Positions 1 to 4,889 of a stretch of 5,364 nucleotides of DNA are shown here, piece by piece. The notes below the pieces were generated by a model. It saw only the letters and a list, made by a program, of their open reading frames with translations, ran no database searches and was not told the origin of the DNA. The stretch's first letter is position 1. Each line of letters begins with the position of its first letter. The translations under genes were made by a program, and so were the position numbers. Where the stretch lies: contig JBIRBF010000187.1 in assembly GCA_044326505.1 (NCBI GenBank), forward strand, positions 1-5,364. Direction: 5' to 3'. This DNA is from JACJWR01 sp044326505. GTDB lineage: Bacteria; Actinomycetota; Actinomycetes; S36-B12; UBA10799.

Positions 1-783
1 GGCTGCGGCGGCGCCGGTGATCGAGGCCCACTCCAGGTAGCCGGTGAAGATCTTGGAATCGGCGTTGCCGACGGGGCCGCCGGGCGCCCCCGGACCTCCG
101 CCGGGACCACCAGCACCACCGGCGGGCTGGGCAGTGGCGGTGGCCGCCAGCACGCCCACGACCGTCATGGGCTGGTCGGAGATGTAGATCGTCTGGCCGA
201 CAGCCGGGCCTGATCCGAAGAGTTCAGCGGCGGCATCCGAGCCCAGCACCACCGCGCTCGCGGTGCCGGTTACCTGCTCCGGCGTGAGCCACGCGCCGGT
301 AGCGACGGTCAGGTCCTTCATCTGGGCGTACGACGATGCCACCCCGGTGACCTGGTACGCGGTGGCCGTGGAGGCGCCGGCGGTCGTGGCGACGTCGAGC
401 TGTGTGGTCGCCTCAGGGCTCACGGCGACAACTCCCTCGACCGAGGAGAGCGCAGTGACATCAGCCGCCGTGATCGACGCCTGGGTGTCGTTGAAACTGA
501 ACCCGCCGCGCTGGCCGGCGCCGCCGCCACCGTCGGGCGGGCCACCCATCCCGGGGGCGCGCTCAGCGGTTTGTCGAGCAGGATCCTGCGAGGTCAGGGT
601 GATCCGCTCAGGATTGAGCGACGTGATTGAGCTCGAGACGCTCTGCTGCAGGCCCTTGCCCAGCGCTACGACCGCGATGACCGCCGCGATTCCGATCACC
701 ACGCCGAGGACGGTGAGCACGGAACGCACCGGGTTGCCAGCAAGACTGCGCAGGCTCTGTTTGATCATGGAGCCGACCTTCAT
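1..783 (-). CDS. MacB/FtsX-type ABC exporter permease (N-terminal part)
   Basis: This is the first 261 residues of an inner-membrane ABC exporter permease; the gene runs off the left edge. A cytoplasmic start with the pattern SLRSLAGNPVRSVLT is followed by one membrane segment (about residues 21-42, LTVLGVVIGIAAVIAVVALG). An extracytoplasmic MacB_PCD-like domain then contains VVLGSDAAAELFG (178-190) and VGQTIYISDQPMTVVGVL (195-212), both very typical of the family. The three C-terminal membrane helices expected for MacB/FtsX permeases lie outside the window. The start at 783 overlaps the ATPase stop as ATGA, implying translational coupling; Met6 (768) is an alternative. Two Gly/Pro-rich stretches (about 78-94 and 220-238) interrupt the extracytoplasmic domain and look like flexible inserts. 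The substrate cannot be told from sequence; MacB-like systems export peptides, antibiotics or lipoproteins. The family is confident; the exact role is open. Confidence 0.9.
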   Translation of the reverse strand, partial: MKVGSMIKQSLRSLAGNPVRSVLTVLGVVIGIAAVIAVVALGKGLQQSVSSSITSLNPERITLTSQDPARQTAERAPGMGGPPDGGGGAGQRGGFSFNDTQASITAADVTALSSVEGVVAVSPEATTQLDVATTAGASTATAYQVTGVASSYAQMKDLTVATGAWLTPEQVTGTASAVVLGSDAAAELFGSGPAVGQTIYISDQPMTVVGVLAATATAQPAGGAGGPGGGPGAPGGPVGNADSKIFTGYLEWASITGAAAA

Positions 784-1466
784 GCCGCCACCACCGCGGA
801 ATCGGTGACGATCAACCCATCGCGCATCCGGACGCGGCGGGAGGCATGTGCGGCGATGTCGTCCTCGTGCGTGATGAGCACGATGGTGGCGCCGGCGGCG
901 TTCGCTGCAGCGAGGATCGACATGATCTCGGCTGCCGTGTGTGAGTCAAGATTGCCCGTGGGTTCGTCTGCGAGCAGGATCGCGGGTGAATAGAGCAGCG
1001 CCCGGGCGATGGCAACCCGCTGCATCTGACCACCCGACAGCTGGTTGGTTCTCTTGTGGACCTCGGCCACCAGGCCGACTTGCTCGATGACCTCCAGTGC
1101 GCGCGTGGTCGGCTTCGCGCCCTTGTGGTACTGCGCCGGCAGCAGCACGTTGTCGAGCACGGTGGTACGCGGGAGCAGGTTGAACTGCTGGAACACGAAG
1201 CCGATCTGGCTGTTGCGCTGCTCGGCAGCGTCGTTCCCGGAGAAGTCCCTGATGTTCGTGCCGTTGAGCAGGTAGTCCCCGGTGAAGCCGCGGTCGAGCA
1301 GCCCCACGACGTTCATCAGGGTCGATTTGCCCGACCCGCTCGCGCCCATGATGGCGACCATCTCGCCGGCGTCGATCCGAAGATCGACGCCGGCGACGGC
1401 TGTGGTCTGGACACCGCCGGAGGACTGGTACACCCGCGAGACCTGCCGTAGCTCGATGACGGACAT
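780..1466 (-). CDS. MacB/LolD-type ABC exporter ATPase
   Basis: This 228-residue cytoplasmic nucleotide-binding subunit powers the adjacent MacB-like permease. All ATPase motifs are intact: Walker A GASGSGKST (41-49), Q-loop Gln93 in VFQQFNLLPR, signature LSGGQ (143-147), Walker B ILLADEP (163-169) with catalytic Glu168, D-loop GNLD (171-174) and switch His200. The QLSGGQMQRVAIARAL and DEPTGNLDS patterns place it in the MacB/LolD/FtsE-like exporter group rather than among importers. The reading frame is open up to an ATG at 1511. I prefer ATG 1466 because it gives the canonical N-terminus MSVIELRQVSRVYQ and sits one base after the upstream stop (TGA-C-ATG). The end overlaps the permease start by 4 nt. 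A perfect 15-bp inverted repeat lies in codons 24-34 (see the separate entry). Confidence 0.95.
   Translation of the reverse strand: MSVIELRQVSRVYQSSGGVQTTAVAGVDLRIDAGEMVAIMGASGSGKSTLMNVVGLLDRGFTGDYLLNGTNIRDFSGNDAAEQRNSQIGFVFQQFNLLPRTTVLDNVLLPAQYHKGAKPTTRALEVIEQVGLVAEVHKRTNQLSGGQMQRVAIARALLYSPAILLADEPTGNLDSHTAAEIMSILAAANAAGATIVLITHEDDIAAHASRRVRMRDGLIVTDSAVVAA
1363..1396 (-). repeat. Perfect 15-bp hairpin with cUUCGg loop inside the ATPase gene
   Basis: Bases 1363-1377 (TCGCCGGCGTCGATC) are the exact reverse complement of 1382-1396, leaving a 4-nt loop. On the minus strand, which is the mRNA sense here, the loop reads UUCG closed by a C-G pair. This is the unusually stable cUUCGg tetraloop. 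The hairpin falls in the codons for AGVDLRIDAG, just before Walker A. No U-tract follows, so it is not a normal intrinsic terminator. It may affect mRNA stability, ribosome pausing or protein folding, or be a by-product of codon choice; the sequence alone does not say. Confidence 0.85.
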
Positions 1467-1467
1467 G

Positions 1468-2079
1468 TCAGGTTCCGGCCGAGGCGTTCGCCGACGACGA
1501 GGCTGTGGCACTCGGGTTGGCCGACGCCGCCGACAGCCCCAGTGCAGCGAGGATCTGGTCAGCCTGGGCCTGCGTCAGATCTCCGCGCTGGACCTCGCGG
1601 GGCAGGATCTGAGCGAGCATTTCCAGCGGCGGTCCCTGGCCTGCCTCGGACTGCGCCTTGAGCTCCGCAACTGCCGTGGAGTTCACGGTGCCGTCGTCGT
1701 TGAGCAGTTGCTCCTGGATCCGGCCTGGACCGCCCATGCCAGGCCCACCCATGCCGCCTTGAGCGCCGTCGGCACCCGGCCCATAGCCGGGCATCTGCCC
1801 CGCGCCAGAGAACTGACCGCCGGCGACCGTTGAGCTGGCCTGGTTCTGGGCCACGCCCCACACCAGAGCCACGACGGCGACGACCGCGGCAACCGCGGCC
1901 GCTGCCGAGGCGATGTGGAACTTCTTCCGCTCCTTGTCGTAGGCGTCGCGCCAGCCCTCGGCCGGTTGCGGCGCGTAGGGGGGCGGGCCAGCCGGCGCGG
2001 AGAAGTCGGCACCGGGCGGGGTCGCCGGCGGGACGGCGGGCGGCTGGAGTGGGACCTGGGGTGGTTGTTCATCTGCCAT
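1468..2079 (-). CDS. Pro/Gly-rich single-pass membrane protein, exporter companion
   Basis: No family is recognised for this 203-residue protein. It has four visible parts. Residues 1-42 are a Pro-rich cytoplasmic tail (PPQVPLQPPAVPPATPP). Residues 43-54 are charged (WRDAYDKERKKF). A single Ala/Val-rich membrane helix spans about 55-78, and the remainder is extracytoplasmic. The outer part begins with a Gly/Met-rich linker (88-119, containing GMGGPGMGGPG). It then has a probably helical segment at about 136-183 with LTQAQADQILAALG, and ends in an Ala/Ser tail. The positive residues before the helix predict the C-terminus outside. It is first in the exporter operon, one base before the ATPase, where Gram-negative relatives often carry a MacA-type adaptor. 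It shows no HlyD/MacA lipoyl or beta-barrel features. It could be an accessory or substrate-capturing subunit; this is inference. ATG 2079 is the only plausible start in the gap. Confidence 0.85.
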   Translation of the reverse strand: MADEQPPQVPLQPPAVPPATPPGADFSAPAGPPPYAPQPAEGWRDAYDKERKKFHIASAAAAVAAVVAVVALVWGVAQNQASSTVAGGQFSGAGQMPGYGPGADGAQGGMGGPGMGGPGRIQEQLLNDDGTVNSTAVAELKAQSEAGQGPPLEMLAQILPREVQRGDLTQAQADQILAALGLSAASANPSATASSSANASAGT

Positions 2080-2146
2080 GCCACCACCATGACCACGTGC
2101 CCTGAGTGCCAGATGAAGCGATCCTGGGAGTTTCCTGGGAACCGGC
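2080..2146 (-). promoter_or_regulatory. Gap between regulator and exporter operon, probable control region
   Basis: This 67-bp non-coding gap separates the regulator stop (TGA at 2149-2147) from the exporter operon start at 2079. It contains an exact tandem repeat (2122-2140), a CACGTG palindrome (2094-2099) and a short GTGCC direct repeat (2097-2101 and 2106-2110). No convincing sigma-70 -35/-10 pair and no strong Shine-Dalgarno sequence are visible; the bases just before the ATG read GGTGGTGGC. No terminator-like hairpin with a U-tract is present, so read-through from the regulator gene is possible alongside a regulated internal promoter. Confidence 0.5.
2122..2140. promoter_or_regulatory. 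Tandem 8-bp direct repeat, candidate winged-helix operator
   Basis: TCCTGGGA occurs at 2122-2129 and again at 2133-2140, separated by GTT, for a start-to-start distance of exactly 11 bp. OmpR/PhoB-type winged-helix proteins bind head-to-tail to direct repeats with about one helical turn (10-11 bp) between half-sites. The gene immediately upstream encodes such a domain. The right copy is also the core of an imperfect palindrome (GTTTCCTGGGAAC, 2130-2142), so an inverted-repeat binder is an alternative. The repeat is seen directly; its function is inferred from spacing and position. Confidence 0.55.
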
Positions 2147-2893
2147 TCAGTCGGGTGGATCGCTCAAACTGCGCGGCAGGTCGCGCGCGATTGCCTCCAG
2201 CCCGGCGAAACCCCCGGTGTCGTCGGCGATGATCCGCGTCTGGAACTCCGTCAGCCGCAAGCTGCCGGACTCGCGCCAGAAGGACATCTGCCGGTACTCG
2301 CGCACTCCCCGGCGCAGTTCCAGCGCCGCCCGCGCACGGATCGGTGCAGGATCCTCGAGGACGAGGGGGTGATCGTCGAACGGGAAGTAGTGGCCCAGGT
2401 AGGCGCTGGGCATGCGGCCCATCACTGAGGTTCCCGCAGGCGACGCCGACAGCAGGGTGATCTCGCGATCCACCCGCAGCAGCACAGCGCCCGAGTGGCC
2501 CAGGGCCGCGGACCAAACGCCCTCGTCCCACAGGGACGGCGGGGTATGGACGTCACTCTCAGGAGCTCGCCATCGGTAGCCCTGATCGATACTCGCCGAT
2601 AGGCACTCGTCGGCCGCGCTGCCGAGTTTGCGGCGCAGTCTGCCCATGTGCGCCGACACGGTAGGCACGTCGTCGAACCACCGCTCGTCCCAGATCAACT
2701 CGACGATCTGATCAGGGCGGTAGGCCTCGCGCGGGGCGCTGCTGAGCAGATCCACGATGTCGAACTCCACCCGCGTCAAACCGGCTGGCTCGCCATCGAC
2801 GTACAGATCCCGGTCGTCGTAGTCGATCGTGAAACGACCGAACCTGCGTCGGCTGGCCCGGGCCGGCCGGATCTCCCCTTCAGCGCGGTCCAT
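2147..2893 (-). CDS. One-component regulator: winged helix plus C-terminal PAS-like domain
   Basis: This is a 248-residue predicted cytoplasmic DNA-binding protein. Residues about 18-108 form an OmpR/PhoB-type winged helix: FGRFTIDYDDRDLYVDGEPAGLTRVEFDIVDLL, recognition helix about VSAHMGRLRRKLG (79-91), and a wing ending in GYRW (105-108). Residues about 127-239 resemble a PAS sensor fold: SGAVLLRVDREITLLSASPAGTSVMGR, a Tyr-Arg strand (YRQMSFWRESGSLRLTEF) and a closing strand IIADDTGGFAGLEAIARDL. There is no receiver domain and no phospho-accepting Asp module, so it looks like a one-component sensor rather than a two-component regulator. The start at 2893 lies two bases after the upstream stop (TAG-CT-ATG), with a weak GGGGA 9 nt before it. 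The frame stays open to 3322, but that extension is Arg/Gly-rich and overlaps the upstream gene. It probably controls the exporter operon downstream. Domain calls are by pattern: winged helix strong, PAS moderate. Confidence 0.88.
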   Translation of the reverse strand: MDRAEGEIRPARASRRRFGRFTIDYDDRDLYVDGEPAGLTRVEFDIVDLLSSAPREAYRPDQIVELIWDERWFDDVPTVSAHMGRLRRKLGSAADECLSASIDQGYRWRAPESDVHTPPSLWDEGVWSAALGHSGAVLLRVDREITLLSASPAGTSVMGRMPSAYLGHYFPFDDHPLVLEDPAPIRARAALELRRGVREYRQMSFWRESGSLRLTEFQTRIIADDTGGFAGLEAIARDLPRSLSDPPD

Positions 2894-2895
2894 AG

Positions 2896-3216
2896 CTACC
2901 CGTCCCCGCGTGCATCGGGCCCATGGGCGATCGCCGCGATCAACGGGATCCCGAAGGCCTCCAGCAACGCACCGGCCTGCTCGGCCGACACGGCCAGCAC
3001 GCTGCTCTTCGCAGCCGGGCGACCATCGTCGGCGAACGTGCGGCCATCGGTGTAGACGGTGACTGTGCCATCCTCGTTGGTCGCCACGGCGATCGTCTCG
3101 ATCTCCCGACGCACCCCATCGACGGCCACCACCGTCGGTTGATCCAACCAGTAGTGGCGCGACCAATACATCAGGCGAGCCGTGCCGAGCCGACCGCGAC
3201 TGACTCCGTGCTTCAT
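2896..3216 (-). CDS. Unrecognised 106-residue protein upstream of the regulator
   Basis: I do not recognise this small protein. It begins with a basic, aromatic stretch (MKHGVSRGRLGTARLMYWSRHYWLDQP). A probable beta-rich core follows (VVAVDGVRREIETIAVATNEDGTVTVYTDGRTF), then a helix-like segment (SAEQAGALLEAFGIPLIAAIAHG) and an Asp/Gly tail. No signal peptide, cysteines or full membrane helix are seen, so it is likely cytoplasmic. ATG 3216 is chosen because it has a strong purine-rich Shine-Dalgarno sequence (GGGAGGGAGG, 3230-3221) 4 nt upstream. The frame extends to an ATG at 3264 that has no such site. It ends two bases before the wHTH-PAS regulator, so the two are probably co-translated and may act together, for example as a partner or modulator. 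That link rests on arrangement only. Confidence 0.75.
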   Translation of the reverse strand: MKHGVSRGRLGTARLMYWSRHYWLDQPTVVAVDGVRREIETIAVATNEDGTVTVYTDGRTFADDGRPAAKSSVLAVSAEQAGALLEAFGIPLIAAIAHGPDARGDG

Positions 3217-3220
3217 GCCG

Positions 3221-3230
3221 CCTCCCTCCC
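3221..3230 (-). promoter_or_regulatory. Shine-Dalgarno site fixing the 106-residue gene start
   Basis: On the minus strand the bases read GGGAGGGAGG, with two overlapping GGAGG-like cores, 4 nt before the ATG at 3216. It is the strongest ribosome-binding sequence in the window. It argues for the 3216 start over the in-frame ATG at 3264. Confidence 0.75.
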
Positions 3231-3252
3231 GACGCCTCGACGGCTGCCCCCA

Positions 3253-3285
3253 TTGATACCGCATCGGGCCGCATAGTGTGACGCC
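3253..3285 (+). promoter_or_regulatory. Probable leaderless promoter of modABC
   Basis: TTGATA (3253-3258) matches the -35 consensus at 5 of 6 positions. TAGTGT (3274-3279) fits the actinobacterial TANNNT -10 pattern. The spacer is a short 15 bp. Six bases separate the -10 from the modA ATG at 3286, so transcription would begin at or next to the start codon. No Shine-Dalgarno sequence precedes the ATG, which agrees with a leaderless transcript. A CCGCAT direct repeat (3259-3264 and 3269-3274) sits between and over these elements. On the opposite strand GTCACA (3282-3277) and TATCAA (3258-3253), 18 bp apart, form a weak candidate promoter for the 106-residue gene. It overlaps the modA promoter, so the two could compete. 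Confidence 0.45.
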
Positions 3286-4080
3286 ATGAGTCGTACGCTG
3301 CCGACTGCCGGGCGGGTCTCATCTGCGGCGGCGATGGTCGCGGTCGTGGCCGGCATCAGCGGCTGCACCGCAGCGGCGCAGTCAGCAGCCGACCCCGCGA
3401 CACCCGAGCGCACCCTGACGGTGTTCGCTGCATCGTCGCTCGCGGCGACCTTCGCCGAGCTCGCCACCGGCTTCGAAGCCGCCCATCCGGGCGTGCAGGT
3501 GCACGTCAACGCGGCCGGATCCGCCGATCTGGTGGCCCAGGCTGCCGCCGGCGCACCGGCGGATGTGCTGGCCACGGCGGACACGATCACGATGGCCAAG
3601 GCCATCGACGCGGACCTGACCGACGACCAGCCCGAACCGTTCGCCTCGAACAGCATGACGATCGTCACGCCGGCGGACAATCCCGCTGCCGTGACGCAAC
3701 TCGCCGACTTGGCCAACCCACGGGTCAAGACTGTGCTGTGCGCACCGCAGGTACCCTGCGGCGCAGCAGCGGCGCGCGTCGAACTGACGAGCGGGGTGAC
3801 AATCGCGCCGGTGAGCGAGGAGACCTCTGCGGCTGCGGTGCTCGGCAAGGTGACCGCGGGCGAGGCCGATGCGGGCATCGTCTATGCCACCGACGCCCGC
3901 GTCGCTGCGGCGAAGGTGCACGAGGTCCCGATTCCTGCGGCGGCCAACACGACGAACACCTACCCCATCGCGGTGCTCAAGGGCGCTACCCAACCTGCCC
4001 TGGCTGAGGAGTTCCTCACGTTGGTCCGTGGCGCGCAGGGACAGGCAGTGCTGCGACTAGCGGGTTTCGGCTCCGCATGA
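3286..4080 (+). CDS. modA: Molybdate-binding lipoprotein ModA
   Basis: This 264-residue extracytoplasmic solute-binding protein captures molybdate (possibly tungstate) and delivers it to ModB. An N-terminal signal ends in a lipobox, ISGC, so Cys27 is the predicted lipidated residue anchoring it to the outer face of the membrane. ModA landmarks follow in order: VFAASSL (46-52), AGSADLVAQAAAGAPADVLATAD (77-99), LCAPQVPCGAAA (151-162), GEADAGIVYATDA (192-204) and TYPIAVL (225-231). By analogy with E. coli ModA, the Ser of AASS, Ser79 and Tyr200 are candidate oxyanion ligands. Length is normal for the family. The ATG at 3286 has no Shine-Dalgarno site and is probably translated leaderless. The stop overlaps modB by 4 nt (ATGA). 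Confidence 0.95.
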   Translation: MSRTLPTAGRVSSAAAMVAVVAGISGCTAAAQSAADPATPERTLTVFAASSLAATFAELATGFEAAHPGVQVHVNAAGSADLVAQAAAGAPADVLATADTITMAKAIDADLTDDQPEPFASNSMTIVTPADNPAAVTQLADLANPRVKTVLCAPQVPCGAAAARVELTSGVTIAPVSEETSAAAVLGKVTAGEADAGIVYATDARVAAAKVHEVPIPAAANTTNTYPIAVLKGATQPALAEEFLTLVRGAQGQAVLRLAGFGSA

Positions 4081-4889
4081 CCCAACCCAGCGCGGGTGCC
4101 CGGACCTTGCCGCCCGCCACTGATCTGCCGCGCTGGCTGTGGCTCCCCGCCATCGCGGGTATGGCCTTCGTCGTCGTTCCGCTCGGCGCACTTTTCATGG
4201 GTGTGCGATGGTCGCAGATCGGCTCGCTGCTGACTTCCGAGAGCGCCCGCATGGCCCTCTGGCTCAGCGTGCGCACCTCGGTCGCGGCAACCGTGCTGTG
4301 CCTGGTCGTCGGGGTGCCGATGGCGATGGTGCTGGCGCGCGGCGCCTTCCGCGGCCGAGCACTGCTGCGAGGAGCGGTCCTGCTTCCGCTCGTGCTGCCA
4401 CCCGTCGTATCGGGAATCGCGCTGCTCACGGCATTCGGTCGCCGCGGCGTGCTGGGCGGTGCGCTCTCGGCACTCGGCATCGACATCGCTTTCAGCACGA
4501 TTGCGGTCGTGCTCGCCCAGGCCTTCGTGGCGCTGCCGTTTCTGGTGCTGAGCTTGGAAGGGGCCCTCATCCTGGTAGGTCGGCGCTACGCCGATGCCGC
4601 CGCCACGCTGGGAGCCTCGCCCACGACCGTGCTCTTGCGGGTCACGCTCCCGGTGGCCGGGCCCGCACTGGCAACCGGACTCGTGCTCTCTTTCGCCCGC
4701 GCACTCGGGGAATTCGGCGCGACGATCACTTTCGCCGGCAGCCTGACCGGGGTCACCCGCACCCTCCCGCTGGAGATCTACCTGCAGCGCGAGACCGACC
4801 CGCAGGCCGCGGTCGGCCTAGCCCTGCTGCTGGTTGCCGTGGCGATAGCGGTGATCGGTGTGGCCCTGCGAAGGATGCCGCCGAGATGA
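4077..4889 (+). CDS. modB: Molybdate ABC transporter permease ModB
   Basis: This 270-residue integral membrane permease forms the molybdate channel and couples to the ModC ATPase. About six membrane segments are visible: roughly 20-42, 66-89, 101-121, 138-160, 198-220 and 243-265. Before the fifth lies the cytoplasmic EAA-type coupling loop RRYADAAATLGASPTTVLLRVTLP (169-192), where the conserved Gly is Gly179. The segment FARALGEFGATITFAGS after it is highly typical of ModB/CysT-type permeases. The N-terminal tail before the first helix is about 20 residues. The start overlaps the modA stop and the end overlaps the modC start, both as ATGA, so the three subunits are likely made together. Molybdate rather than sulfate is inferred from the ModA next door. 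Confidence 0.94.
   Translation: MTQPSAGARTLPPATDLPRWLWLPAIAGMAFVVVPLGALFMGVRWSQIGSLLTSESARMALWLSVRTSVAATVLCLVVGVPMAMVLARGAFRGRALLRGAVLLPLVLPPVVSGIALLTAFGRRGVLGGALSALGIDIAFSTIAVVLAQAFVALPFLVLSLEGALILVGRRYADAAATLGASPTTVLLRVTLPVAGPALATGLVLSFARALGEFGATITFAGSLTGVTRTLPLEIYLQRETDPQAAVGLALLLVAVAIAVIGVALRRMPPR

Noticed and set aside
263..808. Plus-strand open frame (181 residues) opposite the exporter permease
   Set aside because: It is an antisense shadow of the MacB-like permease with no recognisable domain; the minus-strand frame has clear family motifs.
1282..1833. Plus-strand open frame (183 residues) across the exporter ATPase and companion genes
   Set aside because: It spans the junction of two coupled minus-strand genes and translates to low-complexity sequence with no domain.
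2111..2135. ECF-sigma-like promoter (GGAAAC, 16 bp, TCT) on the minus strand before the exporter operon
   Set aside because: The match is loose, the GGAAAC is part of the tandem repeat itself, and no sigma factor gene is in view; too weak to annotate.
1683..2531. Minus-strand open frame (282 residues) bridging regulator and companion protein
   Set aside because: It is a wrong-frame read through two better-supported genes and the gap; its product is Arg/Pro/Ser-rich noise.
2860..2870. GGCCGGCC-type palindromic run inside the regulator gene
   Set aside because: It is a simple consequence of GC-rich Ala/Arg/Pro codons with no positional significance.
2894..3322. N-terminal extension of the wHTH-PAS frame to an ATG at 3322
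   Set aside because: The extra 143 residues are an Arg/Gly-rich shadow of the 106-residue gene and run across the divergent promoter region. The winged helix begins right after the ATG at 2893.
3545..3562. 7-bp hairpin CCGCCGG-CGCA-CCGGCGG within modA
   Set aside because: Short GC-only stems of this size are expected in a genome this GC-rich, and it is not followed by a U-tract.
3213..3878. Long open frame (221 residues) antisense to modA
   Set aside because: It is a low-complexity Ala/Ser/Thr-rich product of GC-rich third positions, directly opposite a clear modA, and it runs into the divergent region without its own ribosome site.
4016..4570. Minus-strand open frame (184 residues) opposite modB
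   Set aside because: It is antisense to a clear permease and Ser/Ala/Thr-rich, as expected of GC-rich shadow frames.
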